Numbered from the stretch's first letter, positions 25,544 through 35,336 are shown. The stretch: 64,000 nucleotides of DNA from Streptomyces litmocidini (GCF_014649755.1 NZ_BMTQ01000010.1:62001-126000), one strand, 5' to 3'. Numbers and translations are program-made. The notes: a model not told the origin generated them from the letters alone.

Positions 25544-26245
25544 ATGGCTTCCATCGAACTCGCCGGGATCACCCCGCGGTTGCACCTCCTCGACTTCTCC
25601 ATCGGCCAGGCCTATCTGTGGCAGGACGAGGAGGAGCTGACCCTGATCGACGCCGGCTGGGCCGGCACGGCGGACGGCACGGCCGAGGCGATGCGGTCGG
25701 CCGGCCTGGATCCGGACCGGTTGCGCCGGATCGTGCTGACCCACTGCCACCGGGACCACGTGGGCTCGGCCCAGGAGCTCGCGGACCGGCACGGGGCCGA
25801 GATCCTCGCGCACCGGCTGGACGCGCCGGTGATCCGGGGCGAGGCGCCGGTCCCGGAGCCCGACCTCCTGGACTGGGAGGTCCCGATCTTCGAGCACGGC
25901 CTGACCACGCCGGAGGCGCCGCCGACCCGGGTCGACCGGGAGGTCGAGGACGGCGAGGAGCTGGGCTTCGGCGACGGCGCCGTGGTGGTCCACGCCCCGG
26001 GCCACACCCCCGGTTCGATCGCCGTCCACCTCCCTCGCCACGGCGTGCTGTTCGCCGGGGACACGGTGGCCTCGGTGCCGGACGTCGTGTTCGGCGTCTT
26101 CCACGTCGACCGGGCCCTCGCCCTGGACTCGATGCGGGCCCTCGCGAAGCTCGCGCCCTCGGTGCTGTGCTGCGGTCACGGGGCACCGGTGACCACGGAC
26201 ACGGCGGCCCGGCTGACGGCGGCCTCGGCGGCGGCCCGGGTGTGA
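25544..26245 (+). CDS. Metallo-beta-lactamase-fold hydrolase
   Basis: 233 aa. The dinuclear zinc motif is LTHCHRDHVGSAQ (HxHxDH, ~66-72), with further ligands at HAPGHTPGS, FAGDTVAS and the terminal CCGHGAPV. The family includes glyoxalase II-like and lactonase-like enzymes; the substrate is not determined. The stop codon lies in the first unit of a G-rich tandem repeat, shared with the 3' end of the convergent Nudix gene. Confidence 0.92.
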   Translation: MASIELAGITPRLHLLDFSIGQAYLWQDEEELTLIDAGWAGTADGTAEAMRSAGLDPDRLRRIVLTHCHRDHVGSAQELADRHGAEILAHRLDAPVIRGEAPVPEPDLLDWEVPIFEHGLTTPEAPPTRVDREVEDGEELGFGDGAVVVHAPGHTPGSIAVHLPRHGVLFAGDTVASVPDVVFGVFHVDRALALDSMRALAKLAPSVLCCGHGAPVTTDTAARLTAASAAARV

Positions 26246-26328
26246 GCGGCGGTCCGGGTCCGAGCGGGGGCACGGGTCCGAGCGGGGGGGCACGGGTGTG
26301 AGCGGGGGCCCGGGTGTGAGCGGGGTTC
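26235..26328. repeat. ~19-bp tandem array including the MBL gene stop codon
   Basis: Five near-copies of CGGGTGTGAGCGGGGGCC or CGGGTCCGAGCGGGGGCA run from inside the end of the MBL gene to the stop of the Nudix gene. The MBL TGA (26243-26245) is part of the first unit and TGA recurs in later ones. Confidence 0.8.
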
Positions 26329-27361
26329 AGCCCACCGGGTCGCCCGCCTCCAGGTTGAGGACCGTGCCGCGTTCGCGGGCGCGCAGGGCCCAGTGGAGGC
26401 GGCGGTAGCGGACGGGGGGCAGCAGCTCGGCGGCCTCCTCCTCGGTGACGAACCGCCAGCCGCGGAGTTCGGCGCCGGGGAGGCGGAGGCGCTCGGCGTC
26501 GGCGGTGCGGAGCGTTCCGCCGTCGAAGAGGAGGCGCAGGCCGCCGTAACCGGGGGGCTTCGGCCGTTCCCAGTCGACGAGGAGCAGACGGGGCACGGCG
26601 TCGAGTTCGAGGCCGAGCTCCTCGGCGACCTCGCGCATGCCGGCCCGGGCGGGGGGCTCGCCGGGCTCGACGACGCCGCCGGGGAACTCCCAGCCGGGCT
26701 TGTAGGTGGGGTCGACGAGGAGGAACCGGTCCTGCTCGTCGAAGAGCAGGACGCCGGCGGCGAGGGTCTCGCCGGTCGGCTCGGGCGTCTGGACGATGCC
26801 GCAGGGCGCGATCCGGTCGGCCCGGACCGCGTCGGCGACGGCCCGGGCGGCTTCGGTCGCGGTGAGCGCCGAGGTGTCCAGCGCGTACGCGTCGTGGGCG
26901 AGCCAGTCGAGGGCGGCGCGGTACGACGGCAGGTGCCGGTGGCACCACTCCCGGACGCGCGCGTCGACCTCGGGGTCGCCGTACTCCGCACGGTTGTCGA
27001 TCCGCTGCCGCAGGATCGTTTCCTCCGGGGCGAGCAGCACATGGCGCACGTCGATGCGGCGGGCGGCGAGCCCGCCGAAGATCTCGTCCCGGTACTCCTG
27101 GCGCAGCAGGGTCATCGGGACGACCAGGACACCGCCGACCTCGGCCAGCAGGGCGGCGGCGGTGTCGACGACCAGACGGCGCCAGATCGGCAGGTCCTGG
27201 TAGTCCTCGACCTCGGCGAGCCGCTTGGCCGGGAGCAGCCGGCGCAGTCCTCCGCCGGTGAGCTCGGGGTCGTACAGGGTGCTGTTCGGGATCAGATCGA
27301 CCAGTTCGCGCGCGGTGCTGGACTTTCCCGCGCCGAAACCACCGTTGATCCAGACGATCAC
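26327..27361 (-). CDS. P-loop ATPase/kinase-Nudix hydrolase fusion
   Basis: 344 aa; GTG at 27361 with GAGGGGGA 6 nt upstream. The N-terminal ~175 residues are a small P-loop domain opening with VIVWINGGFGAGKSSTAREL (Walker A GGFGAGKSS), like cytidylate/shikimate-kinase-type AAA_18 proteins. The C-terminal ~150 residues are a Nudix domain with box GGVVEPGEPPARAG then MREVAEELGLEL, fitting GX5EX7REUXEEXGU. The fusion suggests phosphorylation or sensing of a nucleotide-like compound combined with pyrophosphohydrolysis. It is divergent from a 59-aa gene. Confidence 0.92.
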   Translation of the reverse strand: MIVWINGGFGAGKSSTARELVDLIPNSTLYDPELTGGGLRRLLPAKRLAEVEDYQDLPIWRRLVVDTAAALLAEVGGVLVVPMTLLRQEYRDEIFGGLAARRIDVRHVLLAPEETILRQRIDNRAEYGDPEVDARVREWCHRHLPSYRAALDWLAHDAYALDTSALTATEAARAVADAVRADRIAPCGIVQTPEPTGETLAAGVLLFDEQDRFLLVDPTYKPGWEFPGGVVEPGEPPARAGMREVAEELGLELDAVPRLLLVDWERPKPPGYGGLRLLFDGGTLRTADAERLRLPGAELRGWRFVTEEEAAELLPPVRYRRLHWALRARERGTVLNLEAGDPVG

Positions 27362-27497
27362 GTTTCCCCCTCTTCGATAGCCCCCAGTGGCTTGCCCGCA
27401 ACACCCTGCCACGGAAACCACGAACACACGTCTCGGCATGTGCGTGACACTTCCGGACGACTCTCGTTGAGAACGGCGAGCACGAGGGGGTGCTGAG

Positions 27498-27677
27498 ATG
27501 AGTCGTACGGTTCTCGAACGGTTTCCGGCCGGCGGGCCGCGGGGCAGCTGGCCGGCGGAGGAGTTCGCCGGGGCGCGGCGCGAGGAGGGAGTGCCGGCCC
27601 GGGTCGTGATGGACCTGGAGTCCGACGCGTTCCTGGTGGTCGTCGAACAGCGGACGGCGGAGCGGATACGGGAATGA
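27498..27677 (+). CDS. Small protein of unknown function, 59 aa
   Basis: ATG at 27498 with GAGGGGG 7 nt upstream; TGA at 27675. The sequence RTVLERFPAGGPRGSWPAEE and VVMDLESDAFLVVVE is mixed alpha/beta, acidic, with no membrane segment or signal. The good ribosome site and codon-position GC pattern support translation. From memory, similar short proteins occur in other Streptomyces, but no function is assigned. It is divergent from the P-loop/Nudix gene. Confidence 0.65.
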   Translation: MSRTVLERFPAGGPRGSWPAEEFAGARREEGVPARVVMDLESDAFLVVVEQRTAERIRE

Positions 27678-27735
27678 GTGGCGGACACGGGAAGGGTTCA
27701 GGTCGGCGGTGAGGGGCGCCCGCTCCAGGAGCCCC

Positions 27736-28683
27736 TCACCGGGCCGGTCCCGCCATGGCCGACGCCGCAGCCCCCAGAAGCCCCGCGTCCGTGCCCGTGA
27801 CGGCGGGGACGACCTTCAGATCCCGGACGAAGGAGAGCGCGGCGTAGGTGCGGAGGCTGCGCCGGAGCGGGGCGAAGAGGACCTCGCCGGCGCCCGCCAC
27901 CCCGCCGCCGACGACCGCGATGTCGATCTCGACGAGAGCGGCGGTGGCGGCGATGCCCGCCGCGAGCGCCTGGGCCGCGCGCTCGAACGAGGCGACGGCG
28001 ATCGGGTCCCCGGCGTGTGCGGCGGCGGCCACCGCGGCGGCGGAGACGTCGCCGTCGGGCCCCGGCCGCCAGCCGTTCTCCACGGCGCGGCGGGCGAGGT
28101 GCGGGCCGCCGGCGAGGCGCTCGACGCAGCCGCGTCCGCCGCACGCGCAGGGCTCGCCGTCGAGGTCCACCGGAAGGTGGCCGATGTGACCGGCGTTGCC
28201 GGTGGGGCCGGGGTGGACCCGGCCGTCGAGCACGAGGCCGCCGCCGACGCCCGTGGAGACCACGAGGCACAGGGCGTCGGAGTGGCCCCGGGCGGCTCCG
28301 AGCCAGTGCTCGGCCGCCGCCATGGCGACGCCGTCGCCGACGAGGGTGACCGGCCGCCCGGTCGCGGCCCGGCGCACCCTCTCGACGAGCGGGTAGTCGC
28401 GCCAGCCGGGCACGTTCACCGGGCTGACGGTCCCCAGGGCGGCGTCGACCGGACCCGCGCTGCCGATGCCGACGGCACCGGCGGACTCCCACAGCGGGGA
28501 GGCGGCGAGGTCGGCGAGCACCGCCTCGACCGCGGCCGCCACCGTTTCGCCGTCCTCGCGCGCGGGCGTGGGACGCCGGGAGCGGAGGCGGATGCGGCCC
28601 TCCCCGTCGACCAGCGCGCCGGCGATCTTGGTGCCGCCGATGTCGAGGGCGGCGACGAGACTCGGGGTGGGTTCGGCGTCCAT
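27736..28683 (-). CDS. ROK-family sugar kinase (glucokinase-like)
   Basis: 315 aa. Phosphate-binding ALDIGGTKIAGALVD at the N-terminus, GIGSAGPVDAALGTVSPVN, catalytic segment VNVPGWRDYPL...VGDGVAMAAAEHW, and the zinc-binding CACGGRGCVERLAGG. No DNA-binding domain precedes the kinase fold, so it is an enzyme that phosphorylates a hexose (glucose, GlcNAc, ManNAc or similar) with ATP. It is divergent from a LacI regulator with a LacI-type operator between, so the pair probably serves uptake or use of one sugar. Confidence 0.93.
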   Translation of the reverse strand: MDAEPTPSLVAALDIGGTKIAGALVDGEGRIRLRSRRPTPAREDGETVAAAVEAVLADLAASPLWESAGAVGIGSAGPVDAALGTVSPVNVPGWRDYPLVERVRRAATGRPVTLVGDGVAMAAAEHWLGAARGHSDALCLVVSTGVGGGLVLDGRVHPGPTGNAGHIGHLPVDLDGEPCACGGRGCVERLAGGPHLARRAVENGWRPGPDGDVSAAAVAAAAHAGDPIAVASFERAAQALAAGIAATAALVEIDIAVVGGGVAGAGEVLFAPLRRSLRTYAALSFVRDLKVVPAVTGTDAGLLGAAASAMAGPAR

Positions 28684-28742
28684 GCGCGAAGCCTCCTGTC
28701 GGCGGCGGGAACGGGAAGTGGCTCCCTGGAGTCTCCCAGGTA

Positions 28743-28768
28743 TGACAACGTTATCCAGGGCCTATGCT
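28743..28768. promoter_or_regulatory. LacI/PurR-type operator overlapping a promoter
   Basis: TGACAACGTTATCC (28743-28756) is centred on ACGT with half-sites GACAACG/TTATC, the form bound by many LacI-family repressors. TATGCT (28763-28768) is a likely -10 for the LacI gene. The site lies between the LacI and ROK kinase genes and can control both. Confidence 0.75.
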
Positions 28769-28811
28769 CGATCCGAGATCGACTCGACACGCTCCGGAGG
28801 AACCGCGCACC

Positions 28812-29843
28812 GTGGCCGACATCGCCCGCCCCGAATCCCGCTACGGCAATCGGCCCACGATGAAGGACGTCGCCGCCCGGGCGGGCGTGGGCCTCAAGAC
28901 GGTGTCCCGGGTCGTCAACGGCGAACCGGGCGTCACCCCGGACACCGAGCACCGGGTGCGGGAGGCCATCGAGGCGCTGGGCTTCCGCCGCAACGACAGC
29001 GCGCGCGTTCTGCGCAAGGGCAGGACGGCGACCGTCGGACTGGTCCTGGAGGACCTCGCCGACCCCTTCTACGGGCCGCTCAGCCGGGCGGTCGAGGAGG
29101 TGGCGCGGGCGCACGGCGCCCTGCTCGTCAACGGTTCCAGCGCGGAGGACCCGGAGCGCGAGCAGGAACTGGCGCTCGCCCTGTGCGCCCGGCGCGTGGA
29201 CGGACTGATCGTCATCCCGGCGGGCGGCGACCACCGGTATCTGGAGCCGGAGATCCGGGCGGGCGTCGCCACCGTCTTCGTCGACCGCCCGGCGGGCGGG
29301 ATCGACGCGGACGTCGTCCTCTCCGACAACTTCGGCGGCGCGCGGGCCGGGGTGGCGCACCTCGTCGCACACGGCCACCGGCGGATCGGCTTCATCGCCG
29401 ACCGGCCCGGCATCCACACCGCGAAGGAGCGGCTGCGGGGCTACCGGGCGGCGATGGAGGACGCGGGCCTCGACGTGGCCGACGCGTGGGTGTCGCTCGG
29501 CCCGACCGACCCGGAGCGGGTGGCGGAGGCGGCCGGGGCGATGCTCTCCGGGCCGGAGCCGGTGACGGCGCTGTTCGCGGGCAACAACCGGGTGACGGTC
29601 ACCGCCGTACGGGTCCTCGCCGGTCGTGAACGCCCGGTCGCCCTCGTCGGATTCGACGACATCGAGCTCGCCGACCTGCTGGGCGTCACCGTCATCGCCC
29701 AGGACGCGGCCGCGCTCGGCCGGACGGCGGCGGAACGGCTCTTCCGCCGCCTGGAGGGGGCCGACGAGGCGCCGGCCACGGTGGTCCTCGACACCCGTCT
29801 GATCGCCCGCGGTTCGGGCGAGGTCCCGCCGGCCGGGGGCTGA
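28812..29843 (+). CDS. LacI-family transcriptional regulator
   Basis: 343 aa. GTG at 28812 is preceded by GGAGGA 10 nt upstream; an ATG at 28764 lacks a site. HTH TMKDVAARAGVGLKTVSRVV (~17-36) with hinge helix NDSARVLRKGR. The periplasmic-binding-like domain follows (VGLVLEDLADPFYGPLSRAV, LIVIPAGG, GHRRIGFIADRPG, VALVGFDDIELADLLGVTVI). The family senses sugars or nucleosides; the divergent ROK kinase suggests a hexose. Its stop codon lies in the loop of a hairpin. Confidence 0.95.
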   Translation: MADIARPESRYGNRPTMKDVAARAGVGLKTVSRVVNGEPGVTPDTEHRVREAIEALGFRRNDSARVLRKGRTATVGLVLEDLADPFYGPLSRAVEEVARAHGALLVNGSSAEDPEREQELALALCARRVDGLIVIPAGGDHRYLEPEIRAGVATVFVDRPAGGIDADVVLSDNFGGARAGVAHLVAHGHRRIGFIADRPGIHTAKERLRGYRAAMEDAGLDVADAWVSLGPTDPERVAEAAGAMLSGPEPVTALFAGNNRVTVTAVRVLAGRERPVALVGFDDIELADLLGVTVIAQDAAALGRTAAERLFRRLEGADEAPATVVLDTRLIARGSGEVPPAGG

Positions 29844-29853
29844 CCCCGGCCGG
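29829..29853. terminator. Hairpin with the LacI stop codon in its loop
   Basis: CCGGCCGGGG (29829-29838) pairs perfectly with CCCCGGCCGG (29844-29853); the 5-nt loop GCTGA contains the TGA stop. It lies at the convergent junction with the kinase gene. Confidence 0.6.
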
Positions 29854-29923
29854 CCCCGTACGGCCGCGCCGGACTCCGCCCCGGCCCGGCACGGGGTGAC
29901 CGGCCGGCGGTCCGGCGGTCCGT

Positions 29924-31930
29924 TCAGCAGATCGGGAGGCCGGGCACGGGCCGGTCGTCGGCGCCGCCCTTGAGGTAGACGACGCTGAAGTACACGTTGG
30001 TGTTGCCGCTGTCGTCGTCGGTCCTGGCCCACCAGGTGTTGGTCCACTGGCCGTACGTCTCGCGGCGGCCCAGGTCGACCTGGCAGTAGAAGTAGTTCGT
30101 GCCGGCGTTCAGGACGCCCATCTCGCCGCCGTCGTGACGGTACGTCTTCTCGGTGCGCCACACCTGGCAGTCGTACTTCCCCCCGCCGATGGAGGTGCAG
30201 CCGCCGGAGGCGGGGCTCGGGGACGTGTCGCCGCCGCCCGTCGTGCTCGATCCGCCGCCGGACGTTCCGCCGGCACCGCCTCCCGGCACCGGCGCCTCGG
30301 CCGTCCTCGACGGAGACGGGGCCGAGTGCGACGAGGAGGAGGACGAGGACGAAGAGGAGGACGAGGAGGGGGACGCGGACCCGCTCGGGCTCGCGGACGA
30401 CGGGTTCTTCGGGTCCCCCTCGGAGGGCGTGGCGGACGCGGACGGGCTCAGGGCGGCGGACGCCCCCGCCCCCGGCGCTCCCGAGTCGAGGACCCGGCCG
30501 GGGTCGGCGCTCGGGCTCGCCGGCGACCGCCCGCCGGCCGACCGGGCCTGCTCCGGGCCGCCGTCCCGGCCGACCAGGGCGTACGTGACGCCGCCGCCGA
30601 CCAGCAGGACGCCCGCGACCGCCGCGGCGACCAGGGCGCCCGAACGGTTCCGCCCGGTCCGCCCGCGCGTGGCCGAACGCGTCGTCGGCGCGGCACCGGA
30701 GCCGTACGCCACGGGCCCAATCGGCGCCCCGGACACGGGCACGGGGCCGCCGGGACCGGTCGGCACCCCGGCCGCCGGCACCGGACCGCCGGAGCCGGCC
30801 CGCCCGGGCGCGCCCGTGGCCGGCGGCACGACCGGCCCGAAACCCTCGGGTCGGTGCGGTACGGCGTCGTGCCGGGTGGGCGACCACGGAGGCCAGGCAC
30901 CGGGGACCGGCCCGTCGGGGCCGCCGGGCCGGGCGTCCGGGGCCGGGGGCGACGTGCCGGGGCCCGCGGTCGGCGTGCCCTGCGCCGGGGGCGACGCGTC
31001 CGGGGCGCCGGCGGCCGCGGACCAGGGGCCGGCGGCGCCGGGCGCCCCGGCCGGTCCGCCCCGCGCGCCCTCCGCGCCCGGCGCCGTCGCGTCCCGTCCC
31101 TCCGCGACCTCGGTCAGCAGGCGGGCGGCCGTCCGGGCGTCCGGGCGCAGGGCCGGGTCCTTGTCCAGGAGCCGGGCCAGGACCGGGGCGAGGGGGCCGG
31201 CCAGGCGGGGCGCCGGAAGGGGCTCCACCACGATGGCGTTCAGGGTCTGCCAGGTGGAGGTGCGGCGGAACGGGGAGGCGCCCTCGACGGCCGCGTAGAG
31301 GGTGGCGCCGAGCGCCCAGACGTCCGAGGCGGGGCCCGGCTGCTGCCCCTGGGCACGCTCGGGCGCCAGGTAGTCGAGCGAGCCGACGATCTCCCCGCTG
31401 CGCGTCAGACGGGTGGCGGAGCCGTCGCCGGGGTCGTCCATCGTGGCGATGCCGAAGTCGGTGAGGACGACCCGGCCCCCTCGGTCGAGGAGCACGTTGC
31501 CGGGCTTCACGTCGCGGTGGAGCACGCCCGCGTCGTGGGCGGCGGCCAGCGCCTCCAGGACGGCGGCGCCGATCCGCGCGGCCTCCCGGGGATCGAGGGT
31601 GCCGCGTTCGCCGAGGACGCCGTCGAGGGAGGGGCCGTCGACGAGTTCCATGACGATGACCGGGCGGCCCTCGTGCTCGGTCACGTCGTGGACGGCGATG
31701 ACTCCGGGATGCCGGACCCGGGCCGCCGCCCGCGCCTCGCGCTGCATCCGCAGCCGCAGGTCCTCCAGTTCGGGACCCGACGCGTCGTTGTAGGTGCGCA
31801 GTTCCTTGACGGCCACCTCGCGGCCGAGGACCTCGTCGACCGCGCGCCAGACGACGCCCATGCCGCCGCGCCCGAGTTGCCGCACCGTTCTGTAGCGGCC
31901 CGCGAGCCGCTCGTACTCCCCCGATGACAC
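29924..31930 (-). CDS. Receptor-type Ser/Thr protein kinase (PknB-like)
   Basis: 668 aa; GTG at 31930 with AGGGAA upstream. Kinase domain ~10-270: P-loop QLGRGGMGVVWRA, Lys42, HRD 138-140 with HRDVKPGNVLL, DFG 158-160, activation loop SGEIVGSLDYLAPER. A Pro/Gly/Ala-rich juxtamembrane stretch follows, then one membrane helix (~430-450, LVAAAVAGVLLVGGGVTYAL). The outer part has a run of about nine serines and a small C-terminal domain (CTSIGGGKYDCQVWRTEKTY to the end) with four Cys, likely disulfide-bonded. There are no PASTA repeats. The ligand is unknown; the unusual extracellular domain is probably a sensor. Confidence 0.95.
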   Translation of the reverse strand: MSSGEYERLAGRYRTVRQLGRGGMGVVWRAVDEVLGREVAVKELRTYNDASGPELEDLRLRMQREARAAARVRHPGVIAVHDVTEHEGRPVIVMELVDGPSLDGVLGERGTLDPREAARIGAAVLEALAAAHDAGVLHRDVKPGNVLLDRGGRVVLTDFGIATMDDPGDGSATRLTRSGEIVGSLDYLAPERAQGQQPGPASDVWALGATLYAAVEGASPFRRTSTWQTLNAIVVEPLPAPRLAGPLAPVLARLLDKDPALRPDARTAARLLTEVAEGRDATAPGAEGARGGPAGAPGAAGPWSAAAGAPDASPPAQGTPTAGPGTSPPAPDARPGGPDGPVPGAWPPWSPTRHDAVPHRPEGFGPVVPPATGAPGRAGSGGPVPAAGVPTGPGGPVPVSGAPIGPVAYGSGAAPTTRSATRGRTGRNRSGALVAAAVAGVLLVGGGVTYALVGRDGGPEQARSAGGRSPASPSADPGRVLDSGAPGAGASAALSPSASATPSEGDPKNPSSASPSGSASPSSSSSSSSSSSSSHSAPSPSRTAEAPVPGGGAGGTSGGGSSTTGGGDTSPSPASGGCTSIGGGKYDCQVWRTEKTYRHDGGEMGVLNAGTNYFYCQVDLGRRETYGQWTNTWWARTDDDSGNTNVYFSVVYLKGGADDRPVPGLPIC

Positions 31931-32006
31931 CGATGCCCCGTTCCCTGTGGCCGCGTTGGACGCGTACAGGGTACGGGGCGGCGGTCGACCGCCCGGGGGC
32001 GACCGG

Positions 32007-33296
32007 TTACTGGGCGGTCGCCGTCAGGTCGCCCCGGCGGGGGGCGGCGAAGCGCTCGACGTCGGCGCGGGTCATGCCGGTGAGGGCGTCGACCTCGGCG
32101 GTGTCGAGGGCGCCGCACTGGAGGCCGCGCAGCAGGTAGGAGGAGAGGGCCTTGGCGGTGGCGGGCTCGTCCATGACGTCGCCGCCAGCGTGGTTGGCGT
32201 AGGCGGAGAGGCGCTTGGCCGCGGTCTCGAAGCCCTCGCGGTAGAAGGCGAAGACGGCGGCGTAGCGGGTGGGGATGTGGCCGGGGTGCATGTCCCAGCC
32301 CTGGTAGTAGGCGCGGGAGAGGGCGCGGCGGGTGAGGCCGTAGTGCAGGCGCCAGGCCTCGTGGACGTGCGCGGTGGGGCCGACGGGGAGGACGTTGGTG
32401 GAGCCGTCGGAGACGCGGACGCCGGTGCCGGCGGCGGCGACCTGCATGATCGCCTTGGCGTGGTCGGCGGCCGGGTGGTCGCTGGCCTGGTGGGCGGCGG
32501 AGACGCCGAGGCAGGCGCTGTAGTCGAAGGTGCCGTAGTGCAGTCCGGTGGCGCGGCCCTCGGCGGCGCCGATCATGCGGGCGACGGTGGCGGTGCCGTC
32601 GGCGGCGAGGATGGCCTGGCTGGTCTCGATCTGGATCTCGAAGCCGAGGCGGCCGGCGTCGAGGCCGTGGGCCTCCTCGAAGGACTCCAGGAGGCGGACG
32701 AAGGCGGAGACCTGCTCGGGGTAGGTGACCTTGGGGAGGGTGAGGACGAGGCCGTCGGGGAGGCCGCCGTTCTCCAGGAGGCCGGTGAGGAAGACGTCGG
32801 TGGTGCGGATGCCCCGGTCGCGTACGGCGGCCTCCATGCACTTCATCCGGATGCCCATGTACGGGGCGGCGGTCCCCTTCGCGTACGCCTCGGAGATCAG
32901 GCGGGCGGCCCGGGCGGCGTCCTGGTCCTCGTCCCGGCCCGCGTAGCCGTCCTCGAAGTCGACGCGGAGGTCCTCGACGGGCTCGCGCTCCAGCTTGGCG
33001 CGCACGCGGCTGTAGACGTCCTCGGCGAGGTCGTCGGAGAGGCCGAGGACGGCGGCGAAGGAGGCGGCGTCGGGGGCGTGCTCGTCGAGGGCGGCGAGGG
33101 CCTGGTCGCCCCAGGAGCGGATGGTGCCGGCGTCGAAGACGTTGCCGGGCACGTAGACGGTGTGGACGGGCTGGCGGGTGCCGGGGTCTCCCGGGTAGCG
33201 GCGGTCGAGCTCGGCGTCCACCGCTGCGAGGGAGGCGCTGATGCCCTCGCTGACCGCGCCCGCGAGGCTCGTCGACACCTTCTCCTGCTGACCCAT
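32007..33296 (-). CDS. DUF6986 family HpcH/HpaI aldolase/citrate lyase-like protein
   Basis: 429 aa. ATG at 33296 is preferred because AGGAGG lies 6 nt upstream; an earlier ATG at 33323 lacks a site. The TIM-barrel signature is seen in DLRVDFEDGYAGRDEDQDAA, YMGIRMKCMEAAVRDR, VLTLPKVTYPEQVSAFV and GFEIQIETSQAILAADG, with acidic metal ligands in the VDFED and EIQIE strands. In streptomycetes this family often accompanies malate synthase and purine degradation genes; those are absent here. A perfect TTCCG-N5-CGGAA dyad lies upstream. The reaction is unproven. Confidence 0.88.
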   Translation of the reverse strand: MGQQEKVSTSLAGAVSEGISASLAAVDAELDRRYPGDPGTRQPVHTVYVPGNVFDAGTIRSWGDQALAALDEHAPDAASFAAVLGLSDDLAEDVYSRVRAKLEREPVEDLRVDFEDGYAGRDEDQDAARAARLISEAYAKGTAAPYMGIRMKCMEAAVRDRGIRTTDVFLTGLLENGGLPDGLVLTLPKVTYPEQVSAFVRLLESFEEAHGLDAGRLGFEIQIETSQAILAADGTATVARMIGAAEGRATGLHYGTFDYSACLGVSAAHQASDHPAADHAKAIMQVAAAGTGVRVSDGSTNVLPVGPTAHVHEAWRLHYGLTRRALSRAYYQGWDMHPGHIPTRYAAVFAFYREGFETAAKRLSAYANHAGGDVMDEPATAKALSSYLLRGLQCGALDTAEVDALTGMTRADVERFAAPRRGDLTATAQ

Positions 33297-33312
33297 CCTG
33301 CATCCTCCTGTT

Positions 33313-33327
33313 TTCCGCTGCACGGAA
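33313..33327. promoter_or_regulatory. TTCCG-N5-CGGAA palindrome upstream of the DUF6986 gene
   Basis: A perfect 5-bp dyad 17 nt upstream of the start codon. Its form resembles IclR-family sites, and IclR regulators control glyoxylate/purine genes in actinobacteria; the link to this gene is inference. Confidence 0.5.
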
Positions 33328-33391
33328 TCAACAATCCGTATAGCGAAGTTAGTAGGCGGTCGGGACCTGCGTCAATGGTTGTCCGAAACGG

Positions 33392-33431
33392 CCGGGGGCC
33401 GCACGGCGACAGATCGCCGTGCGGCCCCCGG
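33392..33431 (-). terminator. Strong terminator hairpin of the etfBA operon
   Basis: An 18-bp perfect stem (33392-33409 with 33414-33431) with a CAGA loop lies 22 nt past the etfA stop. It is one of the longest uninterrupted stems in the window. Confidence 0.85.
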
Positions 33432-33452
33432 GACCGACAGAACCGCAGGTCA

Positions 33453-34415
<963 letters not shown>

Positions 34416-34478
34416 GGGACTTCAATCTCCTGCGAACGAAAAGGGGGCGGACTTCAGCGGCTCGCGCGAGCCCAGCGG

Positions 34479-35264
34479 CTAGATGAACTTCTGGCTCGCG
34501 AGGTACTCGGCCAGCTGCTTGCCGCCCTCGCCCTCGTCCTTGACGATCGTGCCGGCGGTGCGGGCCGGACGCTCGGCGGCGGAGTCGACCGCGGTCCACG
34601 CGCCCTCCAGGCCGACCTCCTCGGCCTCGATGTCGAGGTCGGAGAGGTCCAGGGACTCCACCGGCTTCTTCTTGGCGGCCATGATGCCCTTGAAGGACGG
34701 GTAGCGGGCCTCGCCCGACTGGTCCGTCACGGAGACGACGGCCGGAAGCGAGGCCTCCAGCTGCTCGGAGGCGGCGTCGCCGTCACGACGGCCGGTCACC
34801 ACACCGCCCTCGATCTTCACCTCGGAGAGCAGGGTGACCTGCGGGACGCCCAGGCGCTCGGCCAGGATCGCCGGGAGGACGCCCATGGTGCCGTCGGTGG
34901 AGGCCATGCCGGCGATGACGACGTCGTAGCCGACCTTCTCGATCGCCTTGGCGAGCACCAGCGAGGTGCCCATCACGTCGGTGCCGTGCAGGTCGTCGTC
35001 CTCGACGTGGACGGCCTTGTCGGCACCCATCGACAGCGCCTTGCGCAGCGCGTCCTTGGCGTCCTCGGGGCCGACCGTGAGCACGGTGACCTCGGCCTCG
35101 TCGGCCTCTTCGGCGATCTGCAGCGCCTGCTCGACCGCGTACTCGTCGAGCTCCGACAGCAGGCCGTCGACGTCGTCGCGGTCGACCGTCAGGTCGTCCG
35201 CGAACTTACGGTCGCCGGTGGCGTCGGGCACGTACTTCACACAGACAACGATCCTCAAGCTCAC
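34479..35264 (-). CDS. etfB: Electron transfer flavoprotein beta subunit
   Basis: 261 aa; GTG at 35264 with AGGAG 9 nt upstream. RIVVCVKYVPDATGDRKFAD at the start, the AMP-binding beta-domain (VTVLTVGPEDAKDALRKALS, GADKAVHVEDDDLHGTDVMG) and the recognition-loop region VTLLSEVKIEGGVVTGRRDG are typical. Binds AMP and pairs with EtfA. It leads the operon; two candidate TetR-type sites and a hairpin lie upstream. Confidence 0.97.
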   Translation of the reverse strand: MSLRIVVCVKYVPDATGDRKFADDLTVDRDDVDGLLSELDEYAVEQALQIAEEADEAEVTVLTVGPEDAKDALRKALSMGADKAVHVEDDDLHGTDVMGTSLVLAKAIEKVGYDVVIAGMASTDGTMGVLPAILAERLGVPQVTLLSEVKIEGGVVTGRRDGDAASEQLEASLPAVVSVTDQSGEARYPSFKGIMAAKKKPVESLDLSDLDIEAEEVGLEGAWTAVDSAAERPARTAGTIVKDEGEGGKQLAEYLASQKFI

Positions 35265-35336
35265 GCCGGCTCTCCTACTGCATCGTCATAACTGGGCTGC
35301 CTTGTTGCTCGCAGCATAGGCGCCTGAAGGGCGGGT

